35,777 nt of DNA, taken from Anaerococcus sp. (lineage in GTDB: Bacteria > Bacillota > Clostridia > Tissierellales > Peptoniphilaceae). This document shows positions 1 to 8,642 of the stretch, piece by piece. The stretch lies in assembly GCA_022780515.1 (NCBI GenBank), contig JALEUV010000102.1:1-35777 (forward strand). Reading direction: 5' to 3'. The notes under the pieces were generated by a model that saw nothing but the letters and a program-made list of their open reading frames with translations, was not told where the DNA came from and did not search any database. The position numbers and the translations under genes are program-made. The stretch's first letter is position 1, and every line of letters begins with the position of its first letter.

Positions 1-822
1 GTTTTGTCTTGGAGCCTAGGACATCTAAAAGTGATCAAGACCAGCTTGAAAGAACAAAAAAGAAAGCTGAAGTTTTCACTCCTTCATGGATTGTAAATCA
101 GATGAACAATTTATGTGATGAAGAGTGGTTTGGCAGAAAAACAGTTTACTGAATTAAATTCTATTATACAAAAAATGAATACATTTAATTATAAATCTTT
201 GTCCACAATAATGCGAAGACAGAATACTTATAAATTTTCAGAAAAGTTACACGAAGATTATGAATATATAGAAGGTAGATTGAGTAAAGGACATAAATAT
301 GATTTAACAACAAGTATTTTTGATAAATTACCCGAGATATTTTTAGATGATGTTGACAATAAAGAAGATTATATGCAAATAATTGGAAGAAGTAATGGTA
401 AAAGAGTCTATAAATGGATTAGGAGAGCTTATATTAGACCCAACGATACCCTCCTCAAGTATAAGGTTGTTCTCCCTAAATCTAATGGATCAGGGGCTAT
501 AGGAGAGGTTCTAAGCACACACCTAATCGGGTATACTCAAACTTTTATTAGCCTTGGGTCTTTTGATAATTATTTAGAGGTAAACAATTGCCTGAAATAT
601 ATAAAATCTAAATTTGCAAGAACTATGTTGGGAATTTTAAAAATAACTCAGGATAATCCACCTGCAAAATGGAAATATGTTCCACTCCAAGACTTTACAG
701 AATCTTCTGATATAGATTGGTCTAAGTCAATTTCAGAAATAGATAGGCAGTTATATAAAAAATATGGCTTAAATGAAGAAGAGATTAATTTTATTGAAGA
801 GAAAGTACAGGAGATGGAATAA
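1..822 (+). pseudogene. Remnant of an Eco57I-like / N-6 adenine-type restriction-modification DNA methylase: N-terminal part joined to C-terminal part with frameshift and loss of the catalytic core (gene also runs off the left edge)
   Basis: Frame 3 from nt 3 reads FVLEPRTSKSDQDQLERTKKKAEVFTPSWIVNQMNNLCDEEWFGRKTVY* (the VFTP..I.NQMN motif at the start of such methylases). A different frame (ORF 115-822) carries the C-terminal part (IMRRQNTYKFSEKLHEDYEYIEGR...SKFARTMLGILKITQDNPPAKWKYVPLQDFT...DRQLYKKYGL). The NPPY motif region between them is absent; junction at ~133-141. Confidence 0.8.
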
Positions 823-1283
823 TGATAAAGATTAATATAAACACAGCCAAAGAAGTTCTCCCACAATGTTATGCCTATACCACTCCCGGAGTTAGCTACC
901 ATGAAGGTTGGACTAAAATAGGCTATACAGAAAGGGATGTAGCTACAAGAATAAAAGAGCAAACCCACACCGTAGGTATTAAGCCTAAAATTCATTGGAA
1001 CAAAAATGCAACTTATGAGGGTTCTAATGAAACTTTTACAGACAAAGACTTCCATAGCTATTTGTCTAAATTAGGGGTAGAGAGATATGAGCATACTGAA
1101 TGGTTTAAAATAGATCCAGATTCAGCGAAGTTAGACTTCAATGATTTTAGGGAAAATAGAGGGATTATAGAGGGTAATCAAGATCCTATTTTCTTTGATT
1201 TGGGTTATATTGATGATGTAAGTAAATATTTTAAAAATATTAAAGTTCTTAAGTTATATAGTGATTGGAGGCTATATGTATAA
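822..1283 (+). pseudogene. Truncated restriction helicase: N-terminal T5orf172/GIY-YIG-like domain only, with an unrelated-looking C-terminal tail
   Basis: CYAYTTPGVSYHEGWTKIGYTERDVATRIKEQTHTVGIKPKIHWNKNATYEGSNETFTDKDFHSYLSKLGVERYEHTEWFKI is the typical N-terminus of long DEAD/DEAH restriction helicases of this RM type. The ORF ends after 153 aa with no helicase motifs. Start codon overlaps the methylase stop (TAATG). Confidence 0.72.
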
Positions 1284-2913
1284 AAATTTTAAAAAAATGT
1301 TGAAATTAGCAGATATAAACTCTAAAACTTTTTTATTTTTTATTTTTATATCTGTACTATCATCAATATTCAATATTGGATTTTCTCTTAATATTAAACC
1401 ATTGTTAGATAGATCATTGCAAAATCATCAAATTATGAGTGATAGTTTAATTAAATTTATTATTTTTGCATTTTTCATGACTCTATTAAAACATATTAGA
1501 CTTATTATTTTTGATATTTTTTCTGTTAGTGTAGAAGAAAAACTGACTGAAAAGATTGTATTGAAAATTAGAGAAAGAAATATTGATTATTTTGAGAATA
1601 CAAAAGAAGGTGCCTTATCTCACCTTATTAATAATAGAATAGAGGAGTTTTCGGAGTTTTTAGGAAATAATGTTTCAAATATATTTTATTTACCTATATA
1701 TTTTCTATTTGTTTTTGTGACATTAATAATTATAGACTATAGGGTTAGTATCATTATTATACCAACTATATTTTTGGGTGTTTATCTAGATTTAAAAAAT
1801 TCTGATAGATTATTAGAAACTTCCAATATATACTATGAAAGTGAAAGAAATCTCTCGGCATTTCAAAAAGAGATGATAGAGAATGCTTTAGAGATAAAAA
1901 TAGAAAATATGGATAATTATATAATTAGTCAGCATTCTAATAAAGTTGATTATTTTATTTCAAAAGGAAATAAGCTAAATGAAATGTCTCAAAGAGCCTA
2001 TGTCCCAGCTCTGATAAATGAATATTTGCCTAGCATTGTTCTTGTATTTCTCATCATATTTAAGTTTGCAAACAATGAACCAATAACATATGGGAAATTT
2101 TTGACTATTTTATCTCTAACTAGCAATGTTTCTTTGCCGTTTGCGAATTATTTACGTTCTTTAGCAAAACTAAAGAAAATTAATCCTTTAATGGATGAAC
2201 TTCTAGAGATAATAAATTTAGAAGAAGAAAGTTGCATAATCCACACTGATAGTGACTACATAATCGATATAGAAAATTTATCGTTTTCTTATAATGGTAA
2301 TCCTATACTAAGGGATGTTGATTTGAAGGTAAAAGATGGAGAAAAAATAGGAATAATTGGTAAATCTGGATCGGGAAAATCAACACTATTAAAACTTATT
2401 GTTGGCATATATAAACCAGATATCGGCAAGATAAGTGTGTTAAATACGCTTACTAATGAAAACATAGAAGAGATTTTGCGAAGTATTTCCTATGTTGATA
2501 ATAAAAATTATATGCTAGATGGGAGTATTAGATATAATATTTTATTAAAAGATATCGAAAATATTCCAGAAAGAGAAATTTCTTTAAAAATGATATCTGA
2601 AAAAATATATATGGATGATATATTAAATTTAAAAAATGAAGACAGTATTAATTTTAATATTAGTAATCTATCAGGAGGTCAGAAATCAAAAATTTCAATT
2701 GCTAGAGCTTTATTAAAGGAAGAATCAAAGATTTTGATACTAGATGAGCCTAGTGCATCTATGGATGTAAAATCTGAAAAAGGTTTACAAAAATTATTGG
2801 AAGAGTCTGATAAAACTATAATCCTCACTACGCATAGGAAAAGTTTATTAGAAATTTGTGATAGAATATATAATTTGAAAAATGGAAACTTAATAGAGGT
2901 AAACTATGTATAG
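1276..2913 (+). CDS. ABC transporter, fused permease/ATP-binding half-transporter (consensus signature LSGGQ)
   Basis: N-terminal hydrophobic TM domain; Walker A GKSGSGKSTLLKL, signature NLSGGQKSKISIARALL, Walker B ILILDEPSAS, H-loop TTHR. ORF opens at 1261 but MYKNFKKML at 1276 has the better start context (ggaggctat). Confidence 0.9.
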   Translation: MYKNFKKMLKLADINSKTFLFFIFISVLSSIFNIGFSLNIKPLLDRSLQNHQIMSDSLIKFIIFAFFMTLLKHIRLIIFDIFSVSVEEKLTEKIVLKIRERNIDYFENTKEGALSHLINNRIEEFSEFLGNNVSNIFYLPIYFLFVFVTLIIIDYRVSIIIIPTIFLGVYLDLKNSDRLLETSNIYYESERNLSAFQKEMIENALEIKIENMDNYIISQHSNKVDYFISKGNKLNEMSQRAYVPALINEYLPSIVLVFLIIFKFANNEPITYGKFLTILSLTSNVSLPFANYLRSLAKLKKINPLMDELLEIINLEEESCIIHTDSDYIIDIENLSFSYNGNPILRDVDLKVKDGEKIGIIGKSGSGKSTLLKLIVGIYKPDIGKISVLNTLTNENIEEILRSISYVDNKNYMLDGSIRYNILLKDIENIPEREISLKMISEKIYMDDILNLKNEDSINFNISNLSGGQKSKISIARALLKEESKILILDEPSASMDVKSEKGLQKLLEESDKTIILTTHRKSLLEICDRIYNLKNGNLIEVNYV

Positions 2914-4492
2914 AATTTTTAAAAAATCATATCTTATAAGTGGTTATATTGGATTTATTATGAATTCTTTTCAAAGCGTTCTTTCTCAATTTTTATTTGG
3001 TTATTTATATTTTTTAATATTTGAAAAATATTCAAGCGGAGAGTTATCTACTGCTCTAATAATATTTTTTACAATATTAATTGCTATTTACTTTATTTTG
3101 GCAATTCCACTCTGGGGATTTTTGATGGAATATTCCCAAAATATATATAAAGGAAATTTAAAAAAGAGATTTTTTAAAAACATTTTTAAAAATAGAAACC
3201 AGAATTTTGATGATCCAACTAACATATTGACGCTTTTACAAAGGGATATAAATAATGTACAAAAATTAGCGGGATGGGATTTAGTAGTTTTATTTCAATC
3301 TATATTATCTGGTTTAATTTCTGCAATTGTAATTTCTAAAATTTCTATAAAGTTAGTATTAATTATTATAGTAGTGGGGTTGTTACCAATTATTGTAAAT
3401 ATATTTGTATCAAAATATTTTAAAAAGTGTAGTATTATTTTAAGAAAATTGTATCAAGAAAAATTAAAAGCCTCTTTAAATTATATTAATAACCTAATAA
3501 TGATAAGAATATATGGGTTAGATGAAGAAACAGCTAGTAAAATTAATGAAAATGGTAAGTTAATAAAAATTGAAAAGAGTAAACAAGTTATAATTAAAAA
3601 TATTTCCATGTTTTTTGATTCACTAATCTATGAATCATTTTATAAAGTAATATTAATTTATTTTGGTGTGAACATGATTATAAAAAATGAAATAAATTTT
3701 GGTTTACTTATTTTAGCTTATTCAATGTTAGAAGGGATATCATTTTTCCTTTCCTATGTTGGCTATTATATTAAAAATATACAAAACATTATGGTTTCAG
3801 TAGATAATTTAAAAGGTTATTTTGATGAGATAGAATATAATGTTCTAAATCTAGAAAGTGAGAATATTGATAGCATAGTCATTGACAATATAGATTTTTC
3901 ATATGATGATTCAGAAAATGTGTTTGATAATTTTTCTATAACGCTAAATCTACCCAATAATTTTTTAATTGAAGGCCCAAATGGTTCTGGAAAGAGCACA
4001 TTACTTAAGTTGATTGCTGGTATATTTGTTCCAGATGAAGGTAGCATTAAATTTATGGATAATAGTAAAAATCCAACATATAAAAATATATCATATGTTG
4101 GTCAAGAACCCTTTGTAATCAATGATTCATTATTAAACAACTTAACATTAGGTGACGAAAAAATTAGTATTTTACAAATAGAAAAGGCGCTCGAAACAGT
4201 TGGATTAGAAAAATGGTATAAAACATTGCAAAAAGGGTTGGATACCCAACTTGATGAAAAAGGTAAAAATATATCAAAGGGTGAAGAAACTAGACTTTGT
4301 ATTGCTAGAGCACTGCTTAAAGATAAAACTATAATTTTGTTAGATGAACCTGATGCAAATATAGATGCTCTAACTATGCAAAAAATGATGAAATCTATTG
4401 AGAATAATTACAAAGTTAGCATTATTATGGTAAGTCATTTGAGGGGTATCCATAACTTATTAGATAATTTTCAACTGATTAGTTTAGTTTAA
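2906..4492 (+). CDS. ABC transporter, fused permease/ATP-binding half-transporter (degenerate signature ISKGE)
   Basis: TM domain plus Walker A EGPNGSGKSTLLKLIAGI, Q-loop YVGQE, signature NISKGEETRLCIARALL, Walker B IILLDEPDAN, H-loop VSH. Overlaps the previous gene by 8 nt, suggesting a heterodimer. Confidence 0.9.
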   Translation: MYRIFKKSYLISGYIGFIMNSFQSVLSQFLFGYLYFLIFEKYSSGELSTALIIFFTILIAIYFILAIPLWGFLMEYSQNIYKGNLKKRFFKNIFKNRNQNFDDPTNILTLLQRDINNVQKLAGWDLVVLFQSILSGLISAIVISKISIKLVLIIIVVGLLPIIVNIFVSKYFKKCSIILRKLYQEKLKASLNYINNLIMIRIYGLDEETASKINENGKLIKIEKSKQVIIKNISMFFDSLIYESFYKVILIYFGVNMIIKNEINFGLLILAYSMLEGISFFLSYVGYYIKNIQNIMVSVDNLKGYFDEIEYNVLNLESENIDSIVIDNIDFSYDDSENVFDNFSITLNLPNNFLIEGPNGSGKSTLLKLIAGIFVPDEGSIKFMDNSKNPTYKNISYVGQEPFVINDSLLNNLTLGDEKISILQIEKALETVGLEKWYKTLQKGLDTQLDEKGKNISKGEETRLCIARALLKDKTIILLDEPDANIDALTMQKMMKSIENNYKVSIIMVSHLRGIHNLLDNFQLISLV

Positions 4493-4635
4493 TTGTAATA
4501 ACAACTAATTACAAATTATATTGTGAAATTTAAGGTAAACTAAGTTTGTGTGTATAGATTGTCATTGCAAATATTTCATAGTTATAGTTTTAAAATTATC
4601 CTAGAATTAAATAATTATTCATATAACCTAAAGGT

Positions 4636-4690
4636 AGTCAAGTCCTTAATATTGTGTAAATTAGTCTAGTACAATATTAAGGACTTGACT
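4636..4690. repeat. Perfect 20-bp inverted repeat with 15-nt spacer; resembles two facing IS256-family terminal repeats with the interior lost
   Basis: AGTCAAGTCCTTAATATTGT (4636-4655) / ACAATATTAAGGACTTGACT (4671-4690). No T-tract follows, so it is not a classical terminator. Confidence 0.85.
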
Positions 4691-5000
4691 CAAAATTCCT
4701 TACTGAAGACATTCCGACTTCATTAGGAGTTTCTGAAGAAGAATTAAAAAAACTATCTCCTTTTTTAATATATTTTGATTTTTATCAATTTTTACTTGGC
4801 CTAATTTGCTTATATCTGTAATGGGGTTGGTTAATATATTTGAAAACTCAATAAATTTACCATCTCCAATACCAAAAGATCTTTAGTTTTTCCAGAAAAA
4901 TCACTGTATGTTTCTCCCATATTAGCTAATATTATTTCTTCCCACTCCCCATCAAAGCACTTAAATCTTATATCTGGTATTTTTTTCTCTGTGATTGCCT
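4691..5000 (-). pseudogene. hsdS: Type I restriction-modification specificity subunit (HsdS) fragment, frameshifted at least twice
   Basis: Reverse complement reads, across frames, ITEKKIPDIRFKCFDGEWEEIILANMGETYSDFSGKTKD / FGIGDGKFIEFSNILTNPITDISKLGQVKIDKNQNILKK / GDSFFNSSSETPNEVGMSSV. This is the conserved HsdS target-recognition-domain pattern (RFxxFxGEWEE..., GKT..FG.G..KFI.., SSETP.EVGMSSV). Confidence 0.85.
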
Positions 5001-5117
5001 ACCTTTTTATTCTCTTATATAAAGTGAATAAGATTTTTCTATTTATTTCAAAATTTTTGATTAATGGTTATTAATAAGGAGGATTTTCTATGGATAGTAT
5101 TTTATATATTTTCTAGT

Positions 5118-5912
5118 CTAAAATCCACTACTAGTGTATCTCTTCAAGCACTTCATCCAGATAAATATACTTAAGGCGAAGAAGATTAACGAATAGAAGA
5201 CAGTGAATAACAAACTGCCTATATTGAATACAGTGTATCCTCTAAGGTATATCAAACTCGGATAGTATGATGCGAATCCTATGGGAAGAATTACCGTAAA
5301 GATAAATCTAAAGAAGTCGTTATATATACTCAAGGGGTATTTGGCAAATTCATTTATCTGAATGGTAAAATTCGTTATATCGGAATTATTAATTGTGAAA
5401 AATGATATTGTCGATAGGAGTATTGATATACCTGCATATATAAAGGAAGTAATTATCCGTAGGAAGGGCAAGAGCAAGAGTAGGGGTGTGAATAATTCCA
5501 GTCTTACTATTGCAATAAGGCTTATTACTATACCCAAGATAAGTTGACTCCGTCCGTCATCATCAAAGCCATCTATTAAAATTAAGAATAAGGGATTGCA
5601 GGGTTTAGTTAGGAATCTGTCGAATTCTCCAGTTTTTATATAATAGGGAATTGTTAAGGTATTTATAAAGAATGAGTGCCATATACCGAATGATGCTGTG
5701 CTGAATCCGTAGAGAAAAAGCATTTCATTAAAGGTCCGTCCCTTTATATCGCTAACCAAACTAAATAATATCAAAAGGATTGAAAAATTAATTAATGTTT
5801 TTACCAGCATGGCAATAATTCCTATTATAAAGTCAAAATTGTAAGCCATTAAAGATTTAATATTCAATTTAAACATAGACTTATAGAGCCTTATATATTT
5901 ATTCAATTTCAT
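5118..5912 (-). CDS. ABC-2 family transporter permease
   Basis: 264 aa, six hydrophobic segments; GEFDRFLTKPCNPLF motif typical of the ABC-2 (DUF990-like) permease pairs; adjacent to a second permease and an ATPase. Confidence 0.8.
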   Translation of the reverse strand: MKLNKYIRLYKSMFKLNIKSLMAYNFDFIIGIIAMLVKTLINFSILLILFSLVSDIKGRTFNEMLFLYGFSTASFGIWHSFFINTLTIPYYIKTGEFDRFLTKPCNPLFLILIDGFDDDGRSQLILGIVISLIAIVRLELFTPLLLLLPFLRIITSFIYAGISILLSTISFFTINNSDITNFTIQINEFAKYPLSIYNDFFRFIFTVILPIGFASYYPSLIYLRGYTVFNIGSLLFTVFYSLIFFALSIFIWMKCLKRYTSSGF

Positions 5913-5913
5913 A

Positions 5914-6729
5914 TCAACCTCCTTGAACTGTAAGTTTCCTCAGTAATTTATTGAATAGAAACCTGTATATAGTATATAAGATTATAATATTTACCACAAG
6001 TAAAATTACCGATTTTAAAAAATAAGTTCCTTCACCCAACAAGGTTATTATAGGTATATTATAAAAATATTTGAAGGGAAGAAGATTTGATATTTTATAT
6101 AAAAAATCGGGATATACTTGTATTGGTATAACTCTACCTGATAATAGTAAAAGTAGAGCATATTTTAAGTTTTGTATACCCCAAGTACTGATAGTATAGA
6201 AACTTAAAATTCCGAAGAATATTTCAAATATAAAATAGTAAATATAGGTTAGACCTGTTATTATAATAAATTGAACCAAGTTTGGCAAAGTTATATCAAT
6301 GCCAACAAATATTCCCAATAGGTAAAAGGGTATGTTTAAAATTACAAGTCTGAACAGACTTTTGCCTAAGCTTTGGTAGAATAATTGTTCTATAAAAGAA
6401 AAAGGTCTCAATAGAGTAAATATTATATCACCCTTTTTTACGGAAATTCCTATCTCTTGACTTACTTGGGTAGGGTAAATATCTTCAATAATTGTTGAAA
6501 TGATAATATAAGTAAACATTTGTTCAAAGCCTAATAAGCCGATATTGTTGCCAGCATATATAGCCTTCCATATGAAATATTGAATTGTTATAAATAACAG
6601 ATCGCTTATTATTTTTACTATGTTGGCTTCTTTATATACTTGATTAGTCAAAAATCCAATTTTGATAAGTCTTTTTCTAATTCTATTTTTGCCATTGATA
6701 ATTTTAGAATTCGTCATTTTTCTCTCCAA
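5914..6729 (-). CDS. ABC-2 family transporter permease
   Basis: 271 aa hydrophobic protein; KGDIIFTLLRPFSFIEQLF motif parallels GEFDRFLTKP of the neighbour; overlaps the ATPase gene. Confidence 0.8.
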   Translation of the reverse strand: MERKMTNSKIINGKNRIRKRLIKIGFLTNQVYKEANIVKIISDLLFITIQYFIWKAIYAGNNIGLLGFEQMFTYIIISTIIEDIYPTQVSQEIGISVKKGDIIFTLLRPFSFIEQLFYQSLGKSLFRLVILNIPFYLLGIFVGIDITLPNLVQFIIITGLTYIYYFIFEIFFGILSFYTISTWGIQNLKYALLLLLSGRVIPIQVYPDFLYKISNLLPFKYFYNIPIITLLGEGTYFLKSVILLVVNIIILYTIYRFLFNKLLRKLTVQGG

Positions 6730-7687
6730 GGAAGTACTTTAAAGAATCTTTAAAACTAATATTGGCAAACTTAATGGAATCTATGGACGAAGCCAAATCA
6801 TCGTATATATTTTTTACTAACTCCGATCTATCTTTTATATTCGATATGTCAATAATTGCTTTATTATTGTCGAAAGATAAGTCAAGATCCTTAGCTAAAA
6901 GTTTGCTTTTTATATTCTCGTCAATTTTTTTGAAGTAAACTTCAAGTTTTTCTATATTATATATTTGTGAGATGTATTCTTTACTACTGTCGTTTATAAC
7001 TTTTCCATGATGTAAAATAATAACCCTGTCACAAATCCTTTCTATGTCTTCAAAATCATGAGTTGTAAGAATAATAGTTGTTTTCTCCTTAATAGTATTC
7101 AAAAAATCTAGGATTGAATCTTTTGTCAATATATCTAAGCCTATGGTCGGCTCATCAAGGAATACAATTTGTGGATTGTACAAAAAGGCACTTATTAGCT
7201 CCGCTTTCATCCTTTGACCAAGGCTAAGGGTTCTAACAGGATTGTTAATAAAATCTTTGACATCCAATATGTCGGTTAAATAATCAAGCCTTGATTTAAA
7301 ATCTTCATCACTTATATCATACATATCTTTTATTATATAATAAGATTCCATAGGAGATACATCCCGTCTTAGATTGGATCTTTGACCGAAAACAGTAGAA
7401 ATTTTTTTGTTATTGATTTCTCTTTTTTCAAAAGGATCATTGCCGAAGACTCTTACAGATCCTGAACTAGGGGCTAAGATACCTGTCATCATCTTGATTA
7501 GGGTACTTTTACCTGCTCCATTTAATCCGATAAGACCAACGGTTTCACCACTATTTATTTTAAAGGATACGGAGTCAACAGATGTAACAATCTGTTTTTG
7601 GGATTTAAATTTAAAATAATCGATGAATGACTTGTTTTTATTAACTTTAAATTGCTTAGTGAGATTATTTGTTTCAATTAAGGCCAT
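6704..7687 (-). CDS. ABC transporter ATP-binding protein (multidrug/daunorubicin-resistance-like)
   Basis: Walker A GLNGAGKSTLIKMMTG, signature LSLGQRMKAELISAFL, Walker B IVFLDEPTIGLD, H-loop TTHD; overlaps the downstream permease gene by 26 nt. Confidence 0.92.
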   Translation of the reverse strand: MALIETNNLTKQFKVNKNKSFIDYFKFKSQKQIVTSVDSVSFKINSGETVGLIGLNGAGKSTLIKMMTGILAPSSGSVRVFGNDPFEKREINNKKISTVFGQRSNLRRDVSPMESYYIIKDMYDISDEDFKSRLDYLTDILDVKDFINNPVRTLSLGQRMKAELISAFLYNPQIVFLDEPTIGLDILTKDSILDFLNTIKEKTTIILTTHDFEDIERICDRVIILHHGKVINDSSKEYISQIYNIEKLEVYFKKIDENIKSKLLAKDLDLSFDNNKAIIDISNIKDRSELVKNIYDDLASSIDSIKFANISFKDSLKYFLGEKNDEF

Positions 7688-7798
7688 TATATTTTAAATT
7701 CCTTTCTTATAATTGTAGTTTTGCTACCTTATATTTGATTTTAATTGAGTAAATAATTAATATTCCATTCATATAATTCCATATCAACGAGTACACTT

Positions 7799-7829
7799 AT
7801 TATATATCATATAATTAATTATATGTCAA
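7799..7829 (-). promoter_or_regulatory. Putative sigma-A promoter for the ABC-2 operon with an embedded operator-like palindrome
   Basis: On the minus strand TTGACA (7829-7824) and TATAAT (7804-7799, 19-nt spacer) or TATATA (17-nt spacer). Perfect 18-bp palindrome CATATAATTAATTATATG (7808-7825) lies across the -35/spacer. Confidence 0.55.
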
Positions 7830-7919
7830 TATATATTTTGATATTATTTATTTAAAGTAGCAATTTTAAAAAATCTCCAAAGTTCAATTGGAGTATAATA
7901 TTAGATAAAGGAAGGTATT

Positions 7920-8642
7920 ATGAAGATTATTATTTCACCTGCAAAAAGGTTTAAACATTTTGATAATATAGAGACTAAGGCTTTGATTTATCCTGATAAG
8001 ACCAAGGCCTTGGTTGATGAGATTGCTAAGCTTAGTATGAATGAGATTGGGAATTTGAATAAGACTAATGATGAGTTAACTGAGAAGTCTTATTTTGATT
8101 TTAAGGATTTTGATTTTGATGAGCTTAATAATCCGGCTCTTTTTTCTTATGATGGTTTGGTTTTTAAGCAATTTAATATGGAAGACTTTAATGATATGGA
8201 GTATCTCAATGACCATGTTTATATAATTTCTGCCCTATATGGGATTTTGAAGCCCTTTACAGGCATTCGTGATTATAGGCTTTATTTTAATAATGACCGC
8301 TACGACCTCTATAAGTTCTGGGGATCTGATATTTATGATGAGCTTTTTAAGGATAATGATTTGGTTATCAATCTTGCATCCAAGGAGTATTCTAAGACTA
8401 TAAGACCTTATTTAAAGGATTGGGATAGCTTTGTTACTATTGATTTTAAGGACGAACGAAATGGCAAGCTAAGATCAATTGTTTCCTACGCCAAACAAAT
8501 GAGGGGTAGGATGCTAAAGAAGCTTATACAAGATAGAATTGATAAGGTAGATGATATTAAGGCTATTGAAATGGATGGTTATAGGTATGATAATCTCCTA
8601 AGTAAGAAGGATAATTTGGTTTTTGTAAGGAGAGAAAGTTGA
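7920..8642 (+). CDS. yaaA: YaaA family peroxide-stress protein
   Basis: MKIIISPAKRF N-terminus, LFSYDGLVFKQF, YIISALYGILKPFTGIRDYRLYF, VINLASKEYSK motifs; RBS ggaagg upstream. Confidence 0.93.
   Translation: MKIIISPAKRFKHFDNIETKALIYPDKTKALVDEIAKLSMNEIGNLNKTNDELTEKSYFDFKDFDFDELNNPALFSYDGLVFKQFNMEDFNDMEYLNDHVYIISALYGILKPFTGIRDYRLYFNNDRYDLYKFWGSDIYDELFKDNDLVINLASKEYSKTIRPYLKDWDSFVTIDFKDERNGKLRSIVSYAKQMRGRMLKKLIQDRIDKVDDIKAIEMDGYRYDNLLSKKDNLVFVRRES

Noticed and set aside
648-1055. Minus-strand ORF (135 aa) opposite the methylase/helicase remnants
   Set aside because: Shadow ORF: the plus frames show clear restriction-family similarity, and the minus translation has no recognisable domain.
822-1283. 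Complete stand-alone GIY-YIG/T5orf172 nuclease
   Set aside because: Sequence is typical of the N-terminus of a long restriction helicase, and the preceding partner methylase is also truncated; remnant is the simpler reading.
4636-4690. Intrinsic terminator for the ABC exporter operon
   Set aside because: Stem is perfect but neither strand has a T-tract immediately after the stem; IS-end interpretation fits better, although termination activity is not excluded.
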